A stretch of 64,000 nucleotides of DNA from Siphonodentalium dalli (GCA_032622095.1 CP136069.1:101398278-101462277), one strand, 5' to 3'; shown: positions 45,951 through 57,547, counted from the first letter of the stretch. Numbers and translations: made by a program. The notes: generated by a model from the letters alone, not told the origin.

Positions 45951-47755
45951 CTGATATAACTATTCGGCGCACCTACGCTTACGGCCATTATCGGCGCTAA
46001 GTGGAGAATGGATTTCGAAATGCCACATCGCGATATTAATTGTGGTTTTCATTTTTCCAGAAGGATACGAGCTATGTTATGCGTTTTGATACCTTCAAGT
46101 TGAACTAGTAGATGGTGTATGTACAGTTTCGTCCATACATACCGATATTATGACAAAAAGTTGAAATTAAGATGTGAAAATATCGATTTCTTTTCAATTT
46201 GTAGCCGCCAATTTAGCAGCGATCTTGGCTGTGAGTATCAATTGCCAAACCCTAATGAATACTTCATGTCACTATTCCATATCAACATGTAATGGTGGAT
46301 AGAAATCGCGAAACAATAACGCCAATCGTAAGAAAGTAAAAGAATGTAGACTTGTTTTCAAATTTCGGTCGCCATTTTGGCCGCCATCTACGATTTGGAA
46401 AACAATATCTTGCATGAGATGTAAGGTAATAACTTCACCTCAGTATTTCCCAACTCAACTGTAAGCATGGGTGGAGTTGTCTCGACAATAATGCCCAATG
46501 ATGTGAATATGAGGGAATTTCGGTGATTTTTCAAAATCTGTCCGCCATTGTGGGCGCCATTTTGGATTTGGGGTACTTTTATTTGGATATGGTACAAGGA
46601 AAGTTCTTCGCATAAGTGTTCCCAACTCAAAATAGTAAGCAGGTGTGGAGTTTTCATGACAATAATGCTCACTGGTGTTAAAATCGGCGATTTTCGGCGA
46701 TTTTTTATTTCTGGTGGCCATTTTGGCCGCCATCATGGATTTGGGTAAATATTCCTCAACTCAGGTATAAGAGGAATCATAGCTCGAGTATCTCCTGCAC
46801 ATATATTTGCATGGGTGTTGTTATAATAGCAATAACATTCATTGATTCGAAACATTACATCGCGTTATTAACGTAGATTCGGCTTTGACCTATTATACCG
46901 GCATTTGGGAAAACGTGATATCGGACAAACATATCCCGCAATGAATGTATATTATGGTCCCCATGTGGTCGAAAATGACTCCTCTATATGATAAATGTAT
47001 AACATGACGCAAAGATGCCAACATTTTCCCACAGAGACAAACGAAAGGTGGTAACATGTCAGAAAAATAGCATATTTTCACATTTCGGCGGCCATCTTGG
47101 CCGCCATATTGGATTCTGGTGTCGGATTTTTGGCTAATTTGTAAGGACTGTATATTAGCATAACGAATCGAGCTGAATACAAGACCGCATGTGATATCAT
47201 CTTTACTATAACGGCAATCAAAGAGACATGGTGCATTTTTTTTTTAAATGGCCGCCATGATGGACGCCATCTTGTCTGGAGTCTCTGCGGCACTTTTTGT
47301 TCTTGTTAACAAGTGAAAAAAATTATAGGAGACCTTAAGGAAGAAAATTAGTGGGGTGAAGTTGAGTCCTGGGGGGGGGGGGGGGTGCAGAGGTCGACCA
47401 ATATCTCCTGGACTATTGTCGGAGCATGTCCATAATTGAAAAATGTGAACGTTTGAAAAAACGCGATTTTAATTATTTGCAATAAATATGTATAATTGTC
47501 ATAAATAAAACTGAAAAGTATATGGTTAGTTGAGTAGTATTGCATTTTCAGAAGGATTCGTTTGCTGATCCGCTTTGCCCAAATTAAAAATCACCATAAC
47601 AACCAAACCAATAGATGCATCTGAATGCATCCTACGCCAAATGTTATGACATCATGATTATATATATAGCAACTGACAGTGTTAATAATTCTGATTGCCG
47701 GTTGCATTTTGTACAAGAAAACCTTACGTGATCCGCTTTGCCCGGGTCTCCCCTA

Positions 47756-47790
47756 CATCGAATCCCTTAGAGACCCTTCCATTTCATTAT
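47756..47790 (+). pseudogene. LINE piece 2 of 3
   Basis: Only about 35 bp of LINE lie between the TA-flanked MITE and the next foldback element. It is placed by its position between two cleanly bounded insertions and by continuity with the pieces on both sides. Confidence 0.5.
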
Positions 47791-48790
47791 AGACCGGCCC
47801 CCAGATGAGGGTAGTGTCACACGAAAGGGTAGAAATTTTGACGCTATCTCCAATTATCCTTGCCCCATGGGGTTTCCAAAATACTGAGGTATCCAGGGCG
47901 GAGCAGGTGGAAAATATATTTTTTTGACCTTTTTGGTGTTTTTGACCTGCAAATTTCAGTATAATCAGGAATACCAATAAAATAAGACAAATGTTAAAAT
48001 AAATGTACTTGAATATCATATACTTATTCTATCTGGGTTGCTTAACATTTATAATGTGCAAAAAGTTATATTATCCACCAATTTTTGTGAAAAATTCACG
48101 AAAATTCCCAAAAAATGCATAAATTGCAGTGCTTTTTCAAAAAGGTTTTCTAGAAGATTTCCTATAAAATTTTCATTTTTTGGTATAAAGCTCTCAGTGG
48201 TGCATCAAAATTTTCAGCTTTATATACCTGATTTATTAATATCAACTTCAGCAGCAATGATATCCAAGAAGCCGAGATATTTCCAAAAACTTAACCCACC
48301 CCCCCCCTAAAACTGATTTTCTATCTGAAAATACCTGTCAAGTCAGAATAGCCCGTTTTCGTTCCATTTTGTTAACCAATTCAGAGTCTTATCATATATC
48401 ATGGAATTAGCATGTATATGAGGAGGTTTATGTTATGGTAGAGTCTATTTTTGTTTAAATTTTGATTTTTTGGGGTAAATTAGCTAAAATTTAGATTATT
48501 TTTAAGTGAAAAATGTTTGAAAAATTCCCATGACTTTGTCAGTTTTACGGATACAGCTGCACAACATGCACCACAATGAGCATAAATTCTTCCCCAATAT
48601 CAGACATGAAATGCTATAATCATGTACCAGACCAGAATTAAGAAATAAAGTAAAACTTAACCCTACCCCAAGATAGTGTTCTCAATGCTTTCAATTTTAT
48701 GCTATACTAAACTCGAAAGGTCGTTCATACTAGTTGATAGAATTCATATAATAAATTGCAATAGTTCTGCCCACGGATTATGTAATCTCA

Positions 48791-49180
48791 TCTTCACTGT
48801 CACTGTCATTTTCATCAAATGTGATGGTAACAGTCAATAGAATTTCTGTGCAACATCTTACAACTCAGGCTGCCTATCAGCCGTCCATCCATGAAGTGCT
48901 ACACCGGGAGTGGTTGATTTGGCAACGGTTGCAAGTCTCCACTGTTTTGCTATCATGCTGGCTCGTTTTGAGTGTAGAATTAAAGATTCCTCACATGATG
49001 GAAGTGCAGAAAGATCAAGTACATTCTACTGATTCTCGAACTTCTGCTGGAACATTATCCGCCTAGCTTGATTCACTTTTCTTGAAAGTTGAACATGCTA
49101 ACTCCTCGAGTGTAGTAAACGTGTCACTGTTCCAAATCCAATTCGTTCCTAAATAAGCTATGACTTCCATATATTTTGAT
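48791..49180 (-). pseudogene. Decayed transposon-associated ORF in left arm
   Basis: Inverted counterpart of 51590-52069 with more stops. It reads a Leu-Glu-rich segment, then a CEESLILHSKRA-like block and an acidic DSDSEDEIT tail on the minus strand. Confidence 0.45.
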
Positions 49181-49389
49181 CATCTTTCCAGCGAAGGAAT
49201 GTGAAGGAATGGAACCCAACAAGTGCATTCTCCTGTATATTTGAAATATCGATATCACTGACTTGATATCACCTGCCCATTAGCATAAAAATTGATTAAC
49301 TATTATCAGGGGGAAATCATTTAACGTTTCCTCCATCGTGCATAAACGCCATCAAGATGGAGAACTCTGATTAATATATCGTTGAGCTA

Positions 49390-50955
49390 TTGTGGAAAGC
49401 AAATTAGCAACCCAAGGTACACATGTACAATCAACCCAGTAACATACAGTCACTCCATATATACACATAAACACAATACAAATGTCAAGATAGTCACTAA
49501 CTCTATACACATACACCTAACCCATGACCATATAGTCACTCCCTGTATACATATTCACCACTTTCCTGATCATACGTCAATCCTTGTATACCTATTCATC
49601 TCACCATTGGCCATACGGTCACTCCCTGTATACATATTCGCCATGGACAAAATAGCCATTCAAGATAAACATATACACCCCATCTATGACCATAGAGTCA
49701 CTCCATGTATACATATGCATCTCACCATTGGCCATATAGCCACTTGCTTTATATACGTATCCCTCACCCATGACCATATATATCCACACTCGTGTATACC
49801 TGTACACTCCACACATGCTCATTCAGGCACACTAGGTATACACATACACCTGACCCATGACCATATAGCCACCCCATGTGTACCTATTCAACACATTCAT
49901 GATCATACAGTCAATCATTGTATACCTATTCACCTCACCATTGGTCATACATCACTCGCTGTATACATGTTCACCAAACCCATGGCAAAATAGCCACGCA
50001 AGATATACATATACCCCCAACCATGACCATAGAATGACCCCAGGTAAACATATGCACCTCACTAATGGTGATATAGCCACTCACTATATACACATACCTC
50101 TCCATAACCATACAGCCACTCTTGTGTATACCCGTATACCATACATATGACCATACAGCCACACCAGGTAAACTCCTACACCTGACCCATGACCATATAG
50201 TCACTCCCTGTATACCTATTCACCACATTCATGATCATACAGTCACTCATTGTATACCTGTTCACATCACCATTGGCCATACAGTCACTCCCTGAAAACA
50301 TATTCACCTCACTATTGGCCATAGAGTCACTCACTATACATATTTGCCATGTCAATAGCCATATAGCCACTCGATATATACATATACACATCCACACATG
50401 ACCATCCACACGCTCGTCAATGACCATTCAGCACATATCACTTACACATACACACATTATGACTACTGCCATTCCATGTACACCTATACGCATTACACAT
50501 AGCTGCACATCTATTTATCCATTCAGCCCACCATGATCATACAGACAACACATTACCTGTGACAATACAGCCACACAAGGCACACAGGTCTGTACATCCC
50601 ACCCATGACCATACAGTCACTCCATATATACATAAAAACACATATGACAATGTAAGTACATGTACTCTCGTTATTTACATAAACCACAACAATGTCCATT
50701 GAGCCACACTGTGTACACCTGTACTGGGTAGTCATAACCATACAGTCACTCCCTGTATACCTATTCACCCCACACATGACCATACACTCACTCCTTGCAT
50801 ACCTATACATCTCACCATGGCCACCCCATCCATGACCATATAGCTAACCATGTACAGCTATTCGCATCATTCATCACCATACAATAACTCCCATTATACA
50901 TATTCACCTCACCTATGACCACACGGTAACTCCCTGGTTGCCATGTTGACCTCCA
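49390..50955 (+). repeat. 42-bp minisatellite array
   Basis: About 37 degenerate monomers of the form CATGACCATATAGTCACTCC plus TGTATACATATTCACC.... Because 42 is a multiple of 3, one frame stays open for 203 codons as a 14-residue His/Thr/Ile repeat, which is not evidence for a gene. It is followed by a G tract at 50981-51010. Confidence 0.9.
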
Positions 50956-51039
50956 CCCTGTATCATGTTGATCAATTTTCGGGGGGGGTGGGGCGGGGGG
51001 GGGGGGGGGGAATAAGGCAACTTTAAAATTAATTTGTTA

Positions 51040-51494
51040 TGCCCCATAAGGAAATGGGACAACCAGAATAGAACATTTAGTTGTCAGTTGATTAGCTAAC
51101 ATGTAAAATAACGAAGTGAGTCACAATTTGCTACATTTTCGGAAACGCAGAGAATATATGTGAAAAATGGTTGCCATTTTGAGTAATTTGGTTTATAAAC
51201 ACATTAGTGTGACACATTTAAGGTAGATCAAAACAATAAACACCTTTCATACCAAACATAGTTACATTTTACTTGAATTTTTTTTGCCATTATTTATATC
51301 AAGTTTGTGAGAGAAAAATCCAATACTTCTGGTAATGTCAGTGGTGACAATAGTAGAAATTAACTAAGGTGCATCAGACATGTTAGTGTTCAATGTATAG
51401 AAGGCAGAATAGCCAATTTTATACATCAACCACAACTTCTAAGCGATTGCAGGACAAGATGGGTCAATATCTACCATTTCCACATTTTGGCAGC
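51040..51494 (+). repeat. Foldback-element flank (as at 63320-64000)
   Basis: Shares TTTGTTATGCCCCATA, AGTGAGTCACAATTTGCTA and CAATACTTCTGGTAATGTCA with 63330-63760 and with the complement of 60170-60700. It ends at the inner boundary of the right arm. Confidence 0.75.
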
Positions 51495-51589
51495 CAAATA
51501 TACAGAAGAATGCAGTTGTTGGGTTCCATTCCTTCACAGATAATAATTACCTTTCATAGTTGTTCCGAAAAGGAAAAAAACACTTCTGG

Positions 51590-52069
51590 AAGTTGCTGGA
51601 AAGACCATCAAGATATATGGAAGTCATGGCTTACTTAGGAACGAATTGGGATTTGGATAGTGACACGCTTAATACAATCAAGGAGTTAACATGTTCGAGT
51701 AAAGTGAATTAAGCTAGGTGGGTAAAGTTCCAGCAGAAGTTTGAGAATCAGCAAAAGGTACTTGTTCTTTCTGCACTTCCACCATGTGAGGAATCTTTAA
51801 TTCCACACTCAAAACAAGCCAACATGATAGCAAAACAGTGGAGACTTGCAACCATTGCCAAATCAACCACTCCCGGTGTAGGACTTCATAGATGGACGGT
51901 CGATAGGCAGTCTGAGTTGTTTGAACCATTCTTTCCCGTAAGATGTTGCACAGAAATTCTATTGACTGATACCATCACATCTGATGAAATTGACAGTGAT
52001 AGTGAAGATGAGATTACATTATCCGTGGGCAGAACTATTGCGATTTATGATATGAATTCTATCAACTAG
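51590..52069 (+). pseudogene. Transposon-associated ORF in right arm
   Basis: Plus strand. A run of codons (YMEVMAYLGTNW..., one stop) leads into LPPCEESLIPHSKQAN, then MIAKQWRLATIAKS, a W-containing segment and an acidic SDSEDEITLSVG end. The LPPC..SL..H..RAN..A..W pattern is one I associate with long uncharacterised proteins of invertebrate transposable elements, where it follows an F-G-rich helical domain. The identification is by pattern memory, not search. Frame breaks and the missing upstream part make it non-functional. Confidence 0.5.
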
Positions 52070-52990
52070 TATGAACGACCTTTCGAGTTTAGTATAGCAT
52101 AAAATTGAAAGCTTTGAGAATACTATCTTGGGGTAGGGATAAGTTTTACTTTATTTCTTAATTCTGGTCTGGTACATGATTATAGCATTTCATGTCTGAT
52201 ATTGGGGAATAATTTATGCTTATTGTGGTGCATGTTGTGCAGCTGTGTATCCACAAAGCTGACAAAGTCATGGGAATTTTTCAAACATTTTAGCTAATTT
52301 ACCCAAAAAAAATCAAATATTTAAACAAAATAGACTCTATCATAACACAAACCTCCTCAGATACATACTAATTCCATGATATATGATAAGACTCTGAATT
52401 GGTTAAAAAAAAAAGGAATGAAAACGGGCTATTCTGACTTAATAGGTATTTTCAGATAGAAAATCAGTTTTAGGGGGGTGGGTTAAGTTTTTGGAAATAT
52501 CTCGGCTTCTTGGATATCATTGCTTGTGATTTTGATATTAATAAATCAGGTATATAATGCTGAAAATTTTGATGCACCAATGAGAGCTTTATACCAAAAT
52601 ATGAAAATTTTATAGGACATCTTCTGGAAAACTTTTTTGAAAAAGCACTGCAATTTATGCATTTTTTTGGCATTTTCGTGAATTTTTCACAAAAATTGTT
52701 GGAAAATATAACTTTTTGCACATCATAAATGTTAAGTAACCCAGATAGAATAAGTATCTGATATTCAAGTATATTTTATTCAACATTTGTCTTACTTTAT
52801 TGGTTTTCCTGCTTATACTGAAATTTGCAGGTCAAAAACACAAAAAAGGTCAAAAAAATATATTTTCCAACTGCTCCGACTGGATACCTCAGTATTTTGG
52901 AACCCCCATGGGGCAAGGATAATTGGAGATAGCGTCAAAATTTCTACCCTTTCGTGTGACACTACCCTCATCTGGGGGCCGGTCTATTAT

Positions 52991-53425
52991 GCAATAAATT
53001 ATATGGAAAAGACGCGTGTAATTCGAAACAAATTGAGTCAGAATATCATTTCATCTTAGAATGTCAAGCCGACGAAAGTATTCGTGAAACTAATGTAAAG
53101 GATATAATTGCAACATGCTCTCATTTCTTAGAAATGACAAATTATGAGAAGTTCAGATTTATTATGCAGAATTAACAAATTGCAACCGTTAACGTTATAT
53201 GACATGATCCGGTCTTTCTTCACCATTCGAGACAATATTATTATATCTAACAACAGCAAGTATACCTGAGATTTTATGACAGTAAATTCACGAGAACTTA
53301 TATGCATATCGTATGTGATTACTCATGTTAAATTATTCTTTTTGTTTATATATGTTGTATTTATTATATGTGCAACTGCCCATTGGGTGTATTTTGCATT
53401 AAATCTCATCTCATCTTATATCCCC
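52991..53425 (+). pseudogene. LINE piece 3 of 3, C-terminal zinc tail and 3' end
   Basis: The frame CNSKQIESEYHFILEC gives the C-terminal Cys/His cluster; then an ENYEKFRFIMQN-like end and a stop. The 3' UTR ends in TCTCATCTCATC at about 53404-53416, a pentanucleotide-type tail. It lies directly after the ATTAT duplication of the foldback element and on the same strand as 40510-41919. Confidence 0.75.
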
Positions 53426-54165
53426 GCGACGACAGGTTTCATTTACGAGGTGATTTTGGGTATTCTCATCGAGATATCCGCGGACAAAGAACGGCAGTAG
53501 GATGTGCTGCCATACGACTGTGCCAACGACCTTAATTGACCTCGATAGAGGGTGGTAATCTTCACATACCCTACAGATGAAATACTTCGACCACAATAGG
53601 AAGTGAAAAAACTTTATCTTGTAGGGTTGTCACGTGCAATCAAGGCCAATGTCGCTGGCACAGTAGTATGTAGGTATCCTAATAATTCCTATACTGCCGT
53701 TCAATGTATCTGGAAATCGCAGACATCGATAACGTGTTTGCCATTTCCTAATTTCGGGTTACCAAAAATAAAAAAAATATGAAGTCAAATTTCTAAACCT
53801 CTAGATGCTATCCTAGTCTTTATATTACATATATGTATTATATATATTTTATATTTATTATTATTTACTGTCATCTTGTCAAACTCCTGTGGTTACATCC
53901 TGTTCATTGAGAACTTCCTACCATTTGTTTATGTCGCCATTTTGACCAGCCGATTCACTTGCTATTGTTTGTAAAAAAAAAAATCGATTAACTGCATGGA
54001 TAGTGTATACAGAAGTCATGTCAATGGGAATTTTGCACGCTTGAGTGACCAGAAATTCAACGCTGCCGGACAATTGGGTGGCTCAGTCAGCTTCGATCAT
54101 TATTAATGGAGAATTAAGTTGAAGTTGGTGATATGTCCACATTTGGAGTAATCATTTGATCTGCT
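53426..54165. other. No recognised feature
   Basis: AT-rich; no supported gene. Confidence 0.3.
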
Positions 54166-54167
54166 GT

Positions 54168-55195
54168 CTGAGGGTCAATCCACACCGGCGCGAGCGCGTG
54201 ATTTTTACGACCGTTTTATGTAGTCCGTAGCGGTTAAAAGCGCGCGATTTTTAAATTTACACCAAAAGCCTATCAAGTGGAATCGTGCACGTGTTTCCTA
54301 AATTCTCATAGCGATTGCGTTTATTTTAATTTCATTCTATAATTCCAGTTAATGAGGGTTTTTTTTATATGGGGGGAATTGTGGGAAAAAGTGACTTCAC
54401 AAGCTTGGGATGGATTTGGGGCCAAAACTGAACCAGACGATCCTGTTATTATGTCCAGCTCTTGACAGGCATTTTCTCTTTTCTTTTATCCTGGCACTTC
54501 GCGCGATGGTTTGGGTAGATACTCGTTTAAGTACATCATTTACAGACAGGTGACAAATGCAATGTATATGGACAGTTTATTCAGAATTTGCTAAACATGT
54601 ACATATAAAAGTTTTTCAAACTCATTTAATTGGCAAATATAGTATGTCAAGGGTAATCGTGAACGGGTTTCCTAAATTCGCATAACAATTGTGTTTAATT
54701 GAATTGAATTTCATAATTCCAGTTTGTGAGGGGATTTATTTTTATATGGGGGGGGGGGGTTGTGGGAAAAGTGACTTCACGAGCTTGGAATGGATTGGGA
54801 CCAACAATTAACCAGACAATCCTGTTATTACGTCCAGCTCTTGAAAGGCATTTTCTCTTTTCTTATATCCTGGCACTTCAGTTATAAACGTGTTGCTGAA
54901 GTCCTCCACCACCGTTGTTGTCGCGACGACGAATGAATATGTCGCCTTCAAATAGAAGGAATACGCGCGTATAAATATCCTATTTGACAGCGACCCAATC
55001 ATCCCGCTGGTTTGCCACAAAGCGAAAAATCAATGAAGCATAAAATCACTGCTGTGTTCGCTTCGTGGTCAGCAATTCAGTCGCTCGTGGTGTGAATATA
55101 AAAATCGCGCGCTTTAAACTGCTACCGACGACAGAAAACGGCCGTTATAATAGCGCTCGCGCGTCCGGTGACACAACCTTCATCTGGGGGCCGGT
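54168..55195. mobile_element. Smaller relative of the 47791-52985 foldback element
   Basis: The right end (about 55161-55195) is the same CATCTGGGGGCCGGTCT terminus. The next 75-80 bp (55098-55178) are inverted at 54183-54257 (GCGCGAGCGCG, GCGCGCGATTTTTA). The left terminus is degraded. Inside, a 374-bp-period direct duplication (GTTTCCTAAATTC at 54293 and 54667) carries CAGCTCTTGAMAGGCATTTT. Confidence 0.65.
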
Positions 55196-55199
55196 CTAA

Positions 55200-55595
55200 T
55201 TATCATAAAAAAAATGTATGGCCAATTATCAAAATCCATAACGATTATAATGACTTTCGTACGCGTGTATATGAAATGCATGGACTGAAGAGAAATTTGA
55301 TCTAATTAGCAGTTAGTTGTGTTAAGGTCTTTGTGAGCCCAATCTTTCGAAAATAAAGGATTCTGTTCATGTATATTAGTAATCACAGAAACTATGCCAA
55401 TTGATGCAACATTTTAAGAGCATACTGTATGGTGGATTATGTTAGAAATACAAAATGTGAATTTTATAGAGATTTAAAAAATATATATATATACAGGCAT
55501 TGGTCCAAGAAAAACAAAGTCCATATCTAAGAATCAAATATGGGAATGTGTACTGAACACTGTGAAAAATGATGTACTATCAAAATATATTATAC
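55200..55595. other. No recognised feature
   Basis: AT-rich with a short AT run near 55485. Confidence 0.3.
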
Positions 55596-55596
55596 T

Positions 55597-56160
55597 AGCC
55601 GATGAGCCCGACGTTGTCCGGGCTATTCAAAAACCAAATTTCAAGTCGATAGCTCTACCCAGCCCGACGTTGTCCGGGCTATTAAAAAACCAAATTTCAA
55701 GTCGATAGCTCTACCCGTTTCCGATATCTGGTCTGCGCATGCGTGAAGCTGGCGTCGCACGGGCTCGGCGACCCGATAAAATTCGTATTCGGGGCAAGAT
55801 ACATTCACATACCAAATTTCAAGTCGATAGCTCCACCCGTTTCCGAGATCTCGTCTGCGCATGCGCGAAGCTGGCGTCGCACGGGCTCGGCGACCCGATA
55901 AAATTCGTATCCGGGGCAAGATACATTCACATACCAAATTTCAAGTCGATAGCTCCACCCGTTTCCGAGATCTCGTCTGCGCATGCGCGAAGCGGGCGCC
56001 GCACGGGCTCGCCAATACGACAACGTTCACCGCCTGGTCAAACTACACACACGTACCAAGTTTCGTCCCAATCGGTGGAGAATCGTAGATTTTTATAAAT
56101 GACAGAGAGACAGACAAACAAACAAACATACATACAGACAGAGGTCTTCAAAATATATAT
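55597..56160 (+). repeat. Retroposon-like repeat with 122-bp units
   Basis: Head ACTAGCCGATGAGCCCGACG, then TTCAAGTCGATAGCTC units at 55641, 55697, 55819 and 55941 (spacings 56, 122 and 122 bp), each with CTGCGCATGCG and GACCCGATAAAATTCGTA. Tail ACAGACAAACAAACATACAT. Same family as 37970-38825. Confidence 0.8.
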
Positions 56161-56429
56161 GAGATTTCTTGACTGTTCTCTGAAAAAATACTTAGAACCA
56201 GTTGATGACAAATGATATATTTACTTGCTTAAACATGGCTGGGTGGATCCTAGCAGGTATGGCTTAGCTATGTCCAGTGTGGTGTGCTGTGCAATATGTT
56301 GACAATAGTTTCAATCAAACTGTACCAGTCTAGCACACTGTTTCTAGTAGTAGGTCACCACTCACTCATAGGATAATCACTCATGGGCCAGTGGACACCA
56401 GCCATTCACACCATACTGGACATAATCCA

Positions 56430-56925
56430 TGATCACTCAAGAAATATAATATTGTTTTATAGTACATCATTCCAGTTAAAAACAGATTGTGTACAATGTG
56501 CGATCAGGCACGGCCGTGTTGAAACTGAATATCATTTTGTCATCGAGTGTAGTGCATACTCTGATCTCAGGGCAAGACATTCAAGATATTCAAGAAAATA
56601 ATGGTGAAGTTTTAGAAATGAGCGATAGTGAAAAATTTCAAATGATTATGAGAAATGATGAAGTAAAGCTTATAAATACCGTATGCAACATGATCCGGTT
56701 GTTCTTTCTCAGAAGGGGGTCTTTGAAAGTTTAGTATATTATAGTGATAAACATGAGAAGTTATTGGTGGTAGTTGAATGACGATGCATTGCATCAAACA
56801 GTTATATTGAACATAATTTATTTTCGTTTCTATTTACATGTTTTAAGTTTTGATTCATTTTGTAACTTGCAACTGCCTATATATCTGGTGTATTGCAATA
56901 AATATTCTATTCTATTCTATTCTCC
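56430..56925 (+). pseudogene. LINE 3' end with TTCTA tail
   Basis: Codons DCVQCAIRHGRVETEYHFVI give the C-terminal Cys/His cluster. A frameshift leads to EMSDSEKFQMIMRND and FFLRRGSLKV, then a stop. The 3' UTR ends in AATAAATATTCTATTCTATT (four TTCTA units, 56903-56923). 5'-truncated copy. Confidence 0.75.
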
Positions 56926-56929
56926 GATT

Positions 56930-57545
56930 TCCACTCGGCACATTGTGTGCGTTGGAACATCCATGCGCATGATGGTCGGGTGGATGTGGTTATGGAGTAT
57001 CGAGTCGCCCCGTCAGAACCCTTTGCCGACCGGGGCTCGATATGACCGATCCGAGTCCACCGGTCCGGGGCTGACCAGACCACCACAGATGGGACTTTGA
57101 AGACCAAGAAGAAGAAGACCTCACCTGGCCCCAGAGCAAGAACAACACACCGTCGATGCAACCCGGGCGTCCCTGTTATGCCGCCGACTTCGTGGTGAGA
57201 ACACTGGTGAGAATGGAGATTCTATATAATCATTACCACCATCTCATTACCCGGGTGCAGCGGAGGACTTCAATCAACGGACACCGAGAATAGGAGCAGG
57301 AAATTACCACCCCAGCTCCTACCGAAGATGGGGAAAAAACTTTAGCAGCAATATATCCCTGATGTCAAACAAACCAATGGAAATACTGGAAGAACAAGCA
57401 CAGTGGAAGGAAGAACGACTGAGACAGATACAACCCACGTCTCCCTCATCTTCAGGCGAGAAATAACCAAAGAAAAAACGAAAAAAAGAAGAGATAATAA
57501 TTTGTAACAAATACGCTTTTATTTTTGTTGTTGTTGATTTTCTGT
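56930..57545. other. No recognised gene
   Basis: Moderately GC-rich for the window, with AGAAGAAGAAG and (TTG)n microsatellites. Nothing assignable. Confidence 0.3.
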
Positions 57546-57547
57546 AA

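Larger units (their letters stand above)
42426..47415. mobile_element. 5-kb whole-element palindrome (foldback), TTG target duplication
   Basis: Terminal TAGTCCAGGAGATATTGG is exactly inverted at the two ends, followed about 30 bp in by a C/G homopolymer. TTG flanks both ends (42423-42425, 47416-47418). The arms are 42426-44925 and 44926-47415. The outer 1.4 kb is highly similar; the inner 1.1 kb is still clearly homologous but more diverged (for example 44318-44580 against 45330-45500 inverted). The midpoint of the ends (44920) coincides with the sequence centre. It sits within the TA-flanked MITE. Confidence 0.85.
41920..47753. mobile_element. TA-flanked MITE (interrupted)
   Basis: Both ends carry GGGGAGACCCGGGCAAAGCG as inverted repeats (24 bp with one mismatch) flanked by TA at 41918-41919 and 47754-47755. 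Without the insertion at 42426-47415 it would be about 0.84 kb and has no ORF. GCAAAGCGGATC words also occur internally (about 42320 and, as the complement, 47567). TA duplication and a 24-bp terminal repeat suit a pogo or Tc1/mariner-type non-autonomous element. It lies inside the LINE. Confidence 0.85.
47791..52985. mobile_element. 5.2-kb foldback element with minisatellite core
   Basis: The ends carry AGACCGGCCCCCAGATGAGG as inverted repeats, flanked by ATTAT on both sides (47786-47790, 52986-52990). If the terminal T/A is counted as part of the element (TAGACC...), the duplication is TTA. Arms are 47791-49241 and 51495-52985. The core 49242-51494 holds a 42-bp minisatellite and a half-copy of the element type seen at 59490. 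The arms carry remnants of a protein gene (separate entry). Confidence 0.85.

Noticed and set aside
49382-49993. 203-codon ORF with 14-residue His/Thr/Ile repeats
   Set aside because: It is the 42-bp minisatellite read in a frame that stays open because 42 is divisible by 3; no start context, no non-repeat sequence.
55597-55630. Possible hammerhead ribozyme (GATGAGCCCGACGTTGTC...)
   Set aside because: It has a GATGA-like core and a stem II-like pair, but the required GAAA core after stem II is absent and no stem III/I pairing was found.
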